Of a stretch of DNA of 60,240 nucleotides, positions 52,714 through 60,240 are shown one piece after another. The DNA is from Alkalibacillus haloalkaliphilus C5 (lineage in GTDB: Bacteria > Bacillota > Bacilli > Bacillales > Alkalibacillaceae), in contig NZ_AKIF01000001.1 of NCBI RefSeq assembly GCF_000269905.1, positions 1 to 60,240 of the forward strand, in the 5' to 3' direction. Position numbers and translations under genes: made by a program. Every line of letters begins with the position of its first letter. Position 1 is the stretch's first letter. A model generated the notes under the pieces. It saw only the letters and a program-made list of their open reading frames with translations, was not told where the DNA came from and made no database searches.

Positions 52714-52877
52714 GTCATCTTCCTCTCTTTCATTTTCCACCTCTATTACACCAATATCAAGGTTTCACCGCAATGAGAGGAAAGTAGTATAATGTTATGT
52801 AATCAATACGAAAGTCAAAAAACTAACAGTAACAATTAAGGATACTAAACTACATATTAGACCTGCCCTCGCTAAAC

Positions 52878-53072
52878 CTAAACTGATTTACCATTTTTAC
52901 GAATTAAACCAATAGCTACAATCCCCATCAATGTCCCAATGATACTTAATAAAATCGTCATGATCGAGAAAGTTAGTAAGCCAATTGCCGCTAAGATTCC
53001 TAGAATGAGAGACGCTATAGCTGCCCACTTGTTTCTTGGTTTTCCTGATTTTGTTGTGACAATATAGCCCAT
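52878..53072 (-). CDS. Small two-helix membrane protein (DUF4190-like)
   Basis: 64 residues: Lys/Arg-rich start, helix pair AAIASLILGILAAIG and IGTLMGIVAIGLI separated by a short turn, the pattern of DUF4190/TM2-like small proteins. It lies one base after the stop of the previous gene. Start uncertain because the ribosome site is weak. Confidence 0.55.
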   Translation of the reverse strand: MGYIVTTKSGKPRNKWAAIASLILGILAAIGLLTFSIMTILLSIIGTLMGIVAIGLIRKNGKSV

Positions 53073-53073
53073 C

Positions 53074-53517
53074 CTACTTCATAATCTCACTTAATTTTTT
53101 AAAACCATACTGTTTACCTCGTGCATAGTAGGTCGTGATCCCCACTAGACTTGATATAAATAAGATAATAAATGTTAGAAACATTTTTATATTAATTGAG
53201 ATGTCAGCTAACCAATAGATAGGATTCAGACCATAAACTACATATGTTAAAAACGCCATATACAAAATAGCCCATACAAAATTTATAACAATGTAATAAC
53301 TAATTCCTTGCCACCTTTTCCACTTACGTATTCGCTCCCAACGTTCAGATCGCCTCTTTTCAAAACGATTTTCAAATACAACATAAGCTATTACGACAAT
53401 CGATAAAGGGATAGAAATTAGGTAATAAACAATTGGTGCATGAATCGGTGACTCCACTGGAATCGCCATAAGAATCATAATAGATAACAACACAACAATT
53501 AACTTCCATAAAGACAC
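53074..53517 (-). CDS. Four-helix membrane protein
   Basis: 147 residues: helices about 4-20, 26-43, 68-90 and 111-132, with a strongly basic loop (ENRFEKRRSERWERIRKWKRW) between the second and third. I start at GTG 53517 because GGAGG lies seven bases upstream. No family recognised. Confidence 0.55.
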   Translation of the reverse strand: MSLWKLIVVLLSIMILMAIPVESPIHAPIVYYLISIPLSIVVIAYVVFENRFEKRRSERWERIRKWKRWQGISYYIVINFVWAILYMAFLTYVVYGLNPIYWLADISINIKMFLTFIILFISSLVGITTYYARGKQYGFKKLSEIMK

Positions 53518-53634
53518 TACCCTTCCTCCCACAACTACTAATTTCCATCATCGTAACATAAAATTTTGGTGCTTAGAGGAATTCGCAACTCAAAAATCGT
53601 ATAACTACATAAATAGTTTTATGGAGGAATGTTC

Positions 53635-54651
53635 ATGGTCAGTGAAGAAATATTAAATCCTGTTCAATTATGCGACCGTAATGGAACATTAAACAATGAA
53701 GCAATCGGGTGGTCTCGAACCCCACTTACTTTCTGTAATTTATCGGGAGGATTTCTTCGTAAAAAGAAATGGAATTACTGGTGCTTCACAAGTGACGAAG
53801 CTTTATTCTCGGTTACAATCTCTCATTTAGATTATGCAGCTGTGATTTTTGCTTATGTTCTCGATTTAGAGACTTTAAATTTCAAGGAGCAAACCGTTGT
53901 CATGCCATTTGGTAAAGGTACAATTATGTCGGATAACGTTTGGGACTCAGCGTATTTTGAGAAAGACGGCATTACCGTTGAATTTGTCGAAACAGACGAC
54001 TTAGCGCGAATTGATGTTCAATGGGAGGATTTTCATGAAGAGAAACCATTACAAGCTCATTTAGTCGTTGACCGTGCATGTGATTTTGACTCATTAAACG
54101 TTGTTATTCCTTGGAGTGAAAAGCGATTTCAATACACATCAAAACAAGTTGCCTTACCAGTTCGAGGCGAAGTTAAATGGTCCGCTGGCACTTATTCTTT
54201 TCAACCAACTTACGCTTTTGCTACACTTGATTTCGGAAGAGGGAAATGGCCGTATCATTCAAAATGGAACTGGGGAGCTGCTTCTGGTTTTATTGGGGAT
54301 ACACGAGTTGGAGTCAATCTTGGAGGGCAATGGACTGATGGGACAGGACAAACCGAGAATGCATTAGTTATAAATGGACGTCTTCATAAAGTTGATGAAC
54401 AACTCGACTGGATTTATGACCATCATAATTATATGAAACCATGGATTATTCAAACACCCAACTCAAGACGGGTGAAGCTGTTGTTTGAACCATTGTTTGA
54501 ACGAAAAACACAAACGAATACAGGGATCGTTAAATCAAGCGTAAACCAATTAATCGGCTATTATTCAGGAACGATTCAGCTACACGAAGGAGACGAAATA
54601 GAAATTACAAACCTTCTAGGTTGGGCTGAAGACCATGAAGCAAAGTGGTAA
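53635..54651 (+). CDS. DUF2804 family protein
   Basis: 338 residues, rich in Trp and beta strands. Typical blocks are PVQLCDRNGTLNNEAIGWSR at the start, KKKWNYWCFTSDEALFSVTI, PTYAFATLDFGRGKWPY and KWNWGAASGF. The family is soluble and uncharacterised, with some relation to lipocalin-like CrtC folds. I start at ATG 53635 with GGAGG seven bases upstream. Single gene. Confidence 0.8.
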   Translation: MVSEEILNPVQLCDRNGTLNNEAIGWSRTPLTFCNLSGGFLRKKKWNYWCFTSDEALFSVTISHLDYAAVIFAYVLDLETLNFKEQTVVMPFGKGTIMSDNVWDSAYFEKDGITVEFVETDDLARIDVQWEDFHEEKPLQAHLVVDRACDFDSLNVVIPWSEKRFQYTSKQVALPVRGEVKWSAGTYSFQPTYAFATLDFGRGKWPYHSKWNWGAASGFIGDTRVGVNLGGQWTDGTGQTENALVINGRLHKVDEQLDWIYDHHNYMKPWIIQTPNSRRVKLLFEPLFERKTQTNTGIVKSSVNQLIGYYSGTIQLHEGDEIEITNLLGWAEDHEAKW

Positions 54652-54670
54652 ATTAATAATAAATTAGCCT

Positions 54671-54722
54671 TTAGTAGCGTATGATTTAATAGTGTCACTT
54701 ACGCTAGATGTTTAGGGGCTGA
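54671..54722 (+). other. Inverted repeat upstream of a small membrane gene
   Basis: TAGCGTA (about 54675-54681) and TACGCTA (about 54700-54706) can pair, inside outer AGCC/GGCT arms near the next start codon. Weak evidence for a folded leader. Confidence 0.3.
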
Positions 54723-54726
54723 TTGT

Positions 54727-54996
54727 TTGGGCTTTCAACACTATTTCATACTGCTTCTTGTTACAGCACTGTTAGCTCTCATATTACGAGTTGTCCAGGT
54801 TCGTAGTTTTACTCGTATTGAGATTTATATTTTCGTATTCGGACCACTTCTAGCAATGAGTGTCATTATGCTCTTTTTTGCACTAGTAGACTTAAATCGT
54901 GAAGTATTTTTCCCTGTTGGTCAAATAATGGCGATCTACTCAGCCATTGGTCTTGGCGTTGGCTATATATTTTCCACTTTAATTGATCGCTTTTAA
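54727..54996 (+). CDS. Small three-helix membrane protein
   Basis: 89 residues with helices at about 5-24, 35-54 and 65-83. TTG start with AGGGGC upstream. No family recognised. A terminator follows. Confidence 0.5.
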   Translation: MGFQHYFILLLVTALLALILRVVQVRSFTRIEIYIFVFGPLLAMSVIMLFFALVDLNREVFFPVGQIMAIYSAIGLGVGYIFSTLIDRF

Positions 54997-55003
54997 CGTA
55001 ATA

Positions 55004-55042
55004 CACCCCCGCTTAACACTCATAGGTAAACGGGGGCCTTTT
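55004..55042 (+). terminator. Terminator after the small membrane gene
   Basis: CCCCCG pairs with CGGGGG across a 19-base loop, then CCTTTT. Confidence 0.65.
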
Positions 55043-55051
55043 AATACAACC

Positions 55052-55681
55052 TTAAGAATTTGGTTTTGGTTCTCTAGCTAGTGTTGACTTTACCTTTGCA
55101 AACTGTTTAAAGAAAAGCTGCACTAATGGACCAATACCAAATGCTACGATAATAGTACCAATACCAATTGGTCCACCTATTACAAACGCAATAACAAGTA
55201 CAATAATTTCTAATCCAGATTTAGATACAGCCAAACTTAGCCCTGTGCGATAATGTACAGCCATCATTAAGTTATCGATTGGATTACGTGCAAAGTTAAG
55301 TTGTAAGTACATACCAATACCTGCACCCATTCCAAGAACACCTAATCCTAATAGACCAACACGCGCTGCCATTTCAGTAATGATCACACCATCAAAAATA
55401 ACTAATAGCCAAAAGTCAATAAATACACCAATTAAGAAAATGGTAAGAATTGCTGAGTAATCGAACTTACTTCTTAATAAAAACTTATTTAAAATAATTA
55501 ACAAAATACCAACTGTAAAGATCCACGTACCTACTGTAAAGCCAATTAAGTCTGATAGCCCTACAAATAGTGCATCCCATGCACCAACTCCTAAATCAGA
55601 CAAAATCAGCATTGTAACACCAAATGAAAGTGTTAACATGCCTAGTACGTAAAACATAATTGAATATATTAAGCCCTTCAT
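55052..55681 (-). CDS. YczE/YyaS/YitT family membrane protein
   Basis: 209 residues with five helices. LILSDLGVGAWDALFVGLSDLIGFTVGTW (about 27-55) is the family block, repeated in diverged form as NFARNPIDNLMMAVHYRTGLSL. B. subtilis YczE influences antibiotic (surfactin/bacillomycin) synthesis; here no such genes are near. ATG with AGGTGTTT upstream. Confidence 0.8.
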   Translation of the reverse strand: MKGLIYSIMFYVLGMLTLSFGVTMLILSDLGVGAWDALFVGLSDLIGFTVGTWIFTVGILLIILNKFLLRSKFDYSAILTIFLIGVFIDFWLLVIFDGVIITEMAARVGLLGLGVLGMGAGIGMYLQLNFARNPIDNLMMAVHYRTGLSLAVSKSGLEIIVLVIAFVIGGPIGIGTIIVAFGIGPLVQLFFKQFAKVKSTLAREPKPNS

Positions 55682-55732
55682 TTAAAACACCTTTTTCCTT
55701 TAGTATGATAAACAACTAGGTAATCATACCAC

Positions 55733-55780
55733 AAAAAAAATCAGCCACACAATACTATTGTGCAACTGGCATAATTTTTT
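55733..55780. terminator. Bidirectional terminator
   Basis: A 12-bp stem with three G-U pairs on the minus strand (CAGTTGCACAAT with ATTGTGTGGCTG) flanked by T8 on one side and T7 on the other. Confidence 0.75.
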
Positions 55781-55806
55781 TGGATTATTGGTTTATTTTA
55801 ACTCAA

Positions 55807-56082
55807 CTACCCTAAAATACTAGATAAAAGCAAGTTGAAAAAAGCATATCCAAATAGAGCTAAACTAAATATAAGTAAACCATATATCAAATATAAATCC
55901 CTTTCTTCTTTGGGTTCTTTAATCCATATTCTTAACTCATAAATCGCATAAGCAAAACCGCCAACAAATATAATGACCCAAAACCAATGTGTTGAGAAGA
56001 AAAACATAAAGAAAAGATAACTTGTCAACAACACCACTATGACTATATTTGTGATTGAATTAAATGGATAGGGTTGGTTCAT
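55807..56082 (-). CDS. Small three-helix membrane protein
   Basis: 91 residues: helices at about 10-29, 31-48 and 62-85, with an RIWIKEPKEERD loop. GGAGGAG precedes ATG. No family recognised. Confidence 0.55.
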   Translation of the reverse strand: MNQPYPFNSITNIVIVVLLTSYLFFMFFFSTHWFWVIIFVGGFAYAIYELRIWIKEPKEERDLYLIYGLLIFSLALFGYAFFNLLLSSILG

Positions 56083-56238
56083 CGTCTACTCCTCCACCTA
56101 CTTTTTAAATACTTTACCCGTTCTATTTATATTATATGTTTAATTATTTCGTTTGTATGATGACATTTGTGGGAGTTTCGTCAGTAAAATGTTGATTATG
56201 ATAAAATAGGGATAACTAATTTTGTGAGGGGGAACTGT

Positions 56239-57390
56239 ATGAAAATCATTTCAATTGAACCAACTCCTAGCCCTTATTCTATGAAGATTAATGTTGATGA
56301 AACATTACCCGATATGCAAACAGAGACTTTCAAAAGAGACGATGATTTATCATCTGCTCCAAAATATGTTCGCCAATTGTTTGAGGTTGAAGGTGTAAAA
56401 GAACTTTATCGTGTTATTGATTTTATAGCTCTAGAGCGCGATCCTAAAGTTGATTGGGAAGCTATTCTACCATCAGTTAAAGAAGCACTAGGAGCAGCTG
56501 ATAACGAATTAGAGACATCCGAAACTCAGGCTCAGCCAGAAGAAAATACCTTTGGTGAAGTGAAAGTGTTTATTCAAATGTTTAGAGAAATACCGATGCA
56601 AGTAAAGCTTGAAGAAAACGAAGAAGAAAAAAGATTCGGTCTATCACAACGGTTCACTGATGCAGCCATGGAAGCATCAAAAGAAGCGACGAATATGTTA
56701 ATGGAGCGTAAATGGGTTGAACAGGACCCGCGTTATGGTGACCCCAATGAGGTTGGACAAGATATCGTCGATGAAGTTGAAGCAACTTATGATGAAAAAC
56801 GGTTGAATACATTAGTTAAACTCGCAACATCAGATCAACAAGCTGATGCAAGCCAAGCGAAAGTATTAGAGCCACTAACTGAAGATAAGCTACAACAAGA
56901 TGACTGGAAAGCACGTTACGCTGCACTAGACCGTATGCCTGACCCTACAGTTGATGATTTACCATTGTTAGGCCATGCATTAGACGATCCCAAAATGTCT
57001 ATTCGTCGTTTAGCGACTGCGTATTTAGGTATGGTGGAAAACCGTCTAACACTACCTTATTTATATAAAGCCTTAGAAGATAAAACAGTAACTGTCAGAC
57101 GTACAGCCGGTGACTGTCTCTCCGACTTAGGATTCACTGAAGCTATTCCAAATATGATTGAAGGATTAGAAGACCGAAGCCGGATCATTCGTTGGCGAGC
57201 GGCTATGTTTTTATATGAGTATGGTGATGAGACAGCAATTCCAGCATTAGAAAACGCTTTAAACGATCCAGAATTTGAAGTTCGTATGCAAGCAAAAATG
57301 GCACTATCACGCATTCAAGAAGGAGAAGCCGCACAAGGGTCTATTTGGAAACAGATGACTGAAATGACTAAAATGAAAAAAGATCAATAA
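56239..57390 (+). CDS. Conserved virulence factor C family protein (YpgR-like)
   Basis: 383 residues. The first 90 residues form an Nfu/NifU N-terminal-like domain (IISIEPTPSPYSMKINVDE, then LFEVEGVKELYRVIDFIAL). The C-terminal half holds HEAT-like repeats (MSIRRLATAYLGM, VTVRRTAGDCLSDLG, RIIRWRAAMFLYEYG, FEVRMQAKMALSRI). S. aureus CvfC is the named relative; the biochemical role is unknown. I start at ATG 56239 with GAGGGGG upstream. Single gene with terminator. Confidence 0.85.
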   Translation: MKIISIEPTPSPYSMKINVDETLPDMQTETFKRDDDLSSAPKYVRQLFEVEGVKELYRVIDFIALERDPKVDWEAILPSVKEALGAADNELETSETQAQPEENTFGEVKVFIQMFREIPMQVKLEENEEEKRFGLSQRFTDAAMEASKEATNMLMERKWVEQDPRYGDPNEVGQDIVDEVEATYDEKRLNTLVKLATSDQQADASQAKVLEPLTEDKLQQDDWKARYAALDRMPDPTVDDLPLLGHALDDPKMSIRRLATAYLGMVENRLTLPYLYKALEDKTVTVRRTAGDCLSDLGFTEAIPNMIEGLEDRSRIIRWRAAMFLYEYGDETAIPALENALNDPEFEVRMQAKMALSRIQEGEAAQGSIWKQMTEMTKMKKDQ

Positions 57391-57396
57391 TTAACC

Positions 57397-57428
57397 AACC
57401 ACTTGCCGTAATGACAAGTGGTTTTTTA
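57397..57428 (+). terminator. Terminator after the YpgR-like gene
   Basis: AACCACTTG pairs with CAAGTGGTT across 9 bases, then T6. Confidence 0.9.
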
Positions 57429-57485
57429 TTGACTTTATGGTTCGACAAAATGAGCCTTACGATTTACGACAAAATTCTTGCTTTT

Positions 57486-57514
57486 TTGACACAATAGTCC
57501 TAAAGTGTTAAATT
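57486..57514 (+). promoter_or_regulatory. Promoter of the chemoreceptor gene
   Basis: TTGACA (57486-57491), 17 bases, TAAATT (57509-57514). The -10 lies inside the palindrome at 57508-57532. I see no sigma-D motif. Confidence 0.45.
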
Positions 57515-57532
57515 TATTTTAAATAAATTTAA
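57508..57532. promoter_or_regulatory. 25-bp palindrome over the -10 of the chemoreceptor gene
   Basis: TTAAATTTATTT, one T, then its exact reverse complement. It ends one base before AGGAGG. Could be an operator or an RNA hairpin next to the ribosome site. Confidence 0.5.
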
Positions 57533-57545
57533 CAGGAGGTTAGCT

Positions 57546-59596
57546 ATGAAAGGTATTTCGAGCTTAAAGCGAAAGTTATTACTTATCTTTATCCCACTAA
57601 CATTTGTTGGGTTAGCATTGTTCATGCTCTTTTCATACAACATATCAAAAAGCCAATTGGATGAAGAAATTGAACACCGGATTACAAACTTACAAGACAG
57701 CTCTGTTAATCAGATTGAAGAACGATTTGCAAGTCACGAACAATTAGCAGAATCAATTGCTGGAACAGTTTCAGCTACTGGAGACTCAGTTGACGAAGGT
57801 GCATACATAGAACTGCTAGAACGTAACATCATAACCAATACAGACACATTCGGTTCTGGAATATGGTTTGAGCCTTATGCTTATGACGAAGATACTGAAT
57901 ACGTAGGACCTTACGTATACAAAGATGGAGACTCCACCGTATACACTGACGTATATGAAGATCCAGAATATGACTATCCAAGCTGGGAATGGTACGAACA
58001 AGCTGAAGGTGCTGAAGGTGCTGTATGGGAGATCCCTATTACGATGAAGCATCAGACATCACAATGGTTACGACTACTGTGCCTTTTGAAGATCGTTTCG
58101 GGAACTTCAATGGTGTTGTAACAGCTGACATTGATTTAACTCAAATCCAAAATATCATCTCAGAAATACAAATCTATGATACAGGCTGGGCATTTAGTTT
58201 TGATAATACTGGCCAAATGATTGCACACGTTGACGATGCGATCGTCATGAACAGTTCAATAGAAGAAGTTGATGCTTTTGCTAATTATAGCGAACAGCTA
58301 TTAGACGATGATGAAGGTCAATTTATAGCTGAACTGAATAACGGAACAAACCGCGTTTATTACACAACAATCCCCAGTACAGGTTGGACAATTGGAATTG
58401 CTGTACCTGAAAGTGAAGTATATGCATCATTAAATGAAATGTTACTCCAACAAATAATTATTGGTGTAATCGTTATTTCACTACTGGCTTTAGGTATTTA
58501 CATTTTTGCTAACCGGGTTGCAAAGCCTATTACAACTTTACGAGAGAAAATGGATGAAGTAGCCAATGGTAATTTAACCGTGCAAGCTGAACACAACTCG
58601 AAGGACGAGATCGGCTTTTTATATGAACATTTCAATAAAATGGTCAATAACATGAAGAATTTAATTCAACGTACAAATGAATCTGCCGAAGTCATTCGTT
58701 CATCAGCTGAAAACTTCAGTGCTGTATCTGAAGAAACGACGGCTTCTAATGAAGAAATACAAGGAACAATGGATGAAATCGCAAACGGTGCACAACAATC
58801 TGCGGAAAGCTTAGACACAATGACGGAACAAATCAATCAATTGAGTGAACAGATTGAGTCTATCTCTAATAGTAGTGTAACGATGAATCAATTGGCTGAC
58901 GAAGCAAATACCGTTAATCAAAAAGGGCTTAGCCAGATGAATCAACTATCTGAGTACTCTACAGAGTCTAAACAACAATTTGAACAAGCAGAAAGTGTTG
59001 TACAAGAGCTTAATAATCAAATTCAAAAAATTAGCGACTTTATTTATACGATTAATGATATCTCAGAGCAAACAAACTTACTTGCACTCAACGCTTCAAT
59101 CGAAGCTGCCCGTGCTGGTGAAGATGGTAAAGGGTTTGCTGTCGTTGCTGATGAAGTTCGAAAACTTGCCGAACAATCATCTCAGTCAACTGAAGAGATC
59201 CGTAAAATAATAGATAATGTAAAAGGTCAATCCAACCAGGCGATTAACCAAATGAATGAAGCTAAAGCAACAACTGATTCACAAAATCAAATAGTTGATA
59301 CAACAGTCCAAGTCTTTAATGACATTGGTTCTTCTGTTAACAACATAACTAAAAGTGTTGAACAAAACGTACAAGCCATTCAAGATATGAGCCAATATAA
59401 AGATCATGTCGTGTCATCAGTAGAGTCTATCTCTTCTAACATTCAAGAAACAGCCGCTTCAAACGAAGAGATTAGTGCAACAATTGATGAACAGACAAAC
59501 GCCTTACAGTCATTAGCCAACTCCGCTGAAGAACTTAACTCTTCTAGCGAACATTTAAATGAGTTGATCAATGAGTTTAAACTAAATAATAAATAA
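57546..59596 (+). pseudogene. Methyl-accepting chemotaxis protein, frameshifted
   Basis: A full receptor except for one break. Helix 1 (about 12-34), an extracellular Cache-type sensor, helix 2 ([18 protein letters not shown]), HAMP, then the signalling domain with the highly conserved [31 protein letters not shown] tip. The N-terminal frame (to 58121) and the rest are offset at about 58027-58029: TGGGAGATCCC where TGGGGAGATCCC would restore WGDPYYDE of the Cache domain. One G is missing from a G run. Repaired length about 683. Mutation or sequencing error. Confidence 0.85.
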
Positions 59597-59602
59597 TAAA
59601 AT

Positions 59603-59634
59603 AAGGTCCATTCACAAAAGTGAGTGGACCTTTT
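59603..59634. terminator. Bidirectional terminator
   Basis: AAGGTCCATTCAC pairs with GTGAGTGGACCTT across 4 bases; T run on the plus side. Serves the converging chemoreceptor and epimerase genes. Confidence 0.85.
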
Positions 59635-59640
59635 ACTTCG

Positions 59641-60240
59641 TTATACCAATTCTTTTAAGGTTTCTGTTAAATTCGTATATTGAAATTGAAACCCTTCTTC
59701 TTCTAACTTCCTCGGGACACAATTCCTTCCCGTCAAAGCAAGGTTTGGTTCAGTTCGCATCACCGTATAGGCTCCAAGCCAAACAAAAGGTGTAGGCGCT
59801 GGTGGAGCCCAACCCTTCCCCATCGCTTGCCTCAATTCACGCATAAACGTTTGATTAGTTACAGGATTGGGACCTGTCGCATTGTATATACCGTGATAAC
59901 GTTCATCTTCAATCGCCTCATGAAACATTCTATTTAAATCATCAATATGAAGCCAACTTATGTATTGTTTACCTGACCCAACAGTGCCTCCTAGTCCTAA
60001 GCGAGCAAGCTTTTCTAACGGTTCTAGTGCACCACCATTTTGACCGAGAACAAAGCCTATTCTAAACAAGACTTGCCGTGTTTCATCAAACGTTTGATTA
60101 AAAAACGCTTCTTCCCATTTCTCACAAACTTCTACAGAAAAACCCTCACCATGAGGGGCATTTTCATCACACTCTTCGCGAGTATCACCATAAATAGCTA
60201 AAGAACCTGCCTGAATGAGAGCTGACGGTGGATTCTCAGC
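59641..60240 (-). CDS. TIGR01777 family NAD-dependent epimerase, 5' end outside window
   Basis: At least 199 residues, open to the window edge with no start. The SDR39U1/TIGR01777 family is shown by SALIQAGSLAIYGDTREE, VLFRIGFVLGQNGGALEPL, KQYISWLHIDDLNRMFHEAI, GIYNATGPNPVTN and ALTGRNCVPRKLEEEGFQF. In B. subtilis the relative is YfhF. The N-terminal Rossmann GxxGxxG is outside the window. It encodes NQTFD using the ATCAAACGTTTGAT sequence (60085-60098), a coding coincidence. Confidence 0.88.
   Translation of the reverse strand, partial: AENPPSALIQAGSLAIYGDTREECDENAPHGEGFSVEVCEKWEEAFFNQTFDETRQVLFRIGFVLGQNGGALEPLEKLARLGLGGTVGSGKQYISWLHIDDLNRMFHEAIEDERYHGIYNATGPNPVTNQTFMRELRQAMGKGWAPPAPTPFVWLGAYTVMRTEPNLALTGRNCVPRKLEEEGFQFQYTNLTETLKELV

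Noticed and set aside
60085-60098. Fourth copy of the ATCAAACGTTTGAT palindrome
   Set aside because: It lies inside the epimerase gene and is explained by the codons for NQTFD; a near-copy in fruK encodes the same residues.

Overview
The window looks like chromosome of a low-GC, spore-forming Bacillaceae. Evidence: spore genes (cwlJ, gerQ, a DUF2642 coat-type protein with manganese catalase), the Gram-positive coproheme decarboxylase HemQ, LipL, YwfO/YwgA/YugP-type genes, strong GGAGG ribosome sites, and sigma-A, CcpA and LexA/DinR-type sites. Many proteins are acidic, which fits a salt-tolerant lifestyle, but that is inference. I see no rRNA, tRNA, CRISPR array, insertion sequence or prophage.

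Layout. 0.1-6.5 kb (minus): an FMN reductase, small membrane proteins, ywgA-ywfO, and a pcp-pxpB-pxpA-pxpC operon that would release N-terminal pyroglutamate and hydrolyse it to glutamate. 6.7-10.9 kb (plus): lipL, hemQ, the germination pair cwlJ-gerQ, a small sigma-70-like factor and a small ORF behind a structured leader. 10.9-11.35 kb: an unlabelled convergent locus that reads as a type I toxin-antitoxin module with a LexA-like box. 11.4-15.7 kb: sbcDC with an SOS box. 15.8-25.8 kb: a 20-bp-period repeat patch, a small ORF, and metabolic and membrane genes. 25.9-32.2 kb: a frameshifted thermolysin-type protease, an ABC exporter and a UvrD-like helicase. 32.2 kb: an exact 20-bp-period repeat array, followed by a DEAD/DEAH helicase. 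34-41 kb: yugP, a secreted multidomain nuclease, a tandem DUF4181 family and zinc-ribbon genes. 41.4-42.7 kb: a spore-coat pair whose sigma-K-like promoter sits inside a hairpin. 42.8-48.6 kb: a self-contained fructose PTS (HPr, IIA, IIBC, FruK, FruR, and divergent Enzyme I) with a cre site and a phased FruR-like operator. 48.7-60.2 kb: a multidrug MFS pump, methyltransferase, a frameshifted competence-type metallo-hydrolase with a DUF3006 partner, membrane proteins, a HEAT-repeat protein, a frameshifted chemoreceptor, and a TIGR01777 epimerase running off the end.

Cross-cutting signals. A perfect palindrome (core ATCAAACGTTTGAT) sits at three unrelated intergenic sites. Two intergenic patches share a GAGCGC-centred 20-bp unit. 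Several leaders pair with their own Shine-Dalgarno sequence. Three genes for exported or envelope proteins each carry one single-base frameshift, so either sequencing error or recent decay must be considered.
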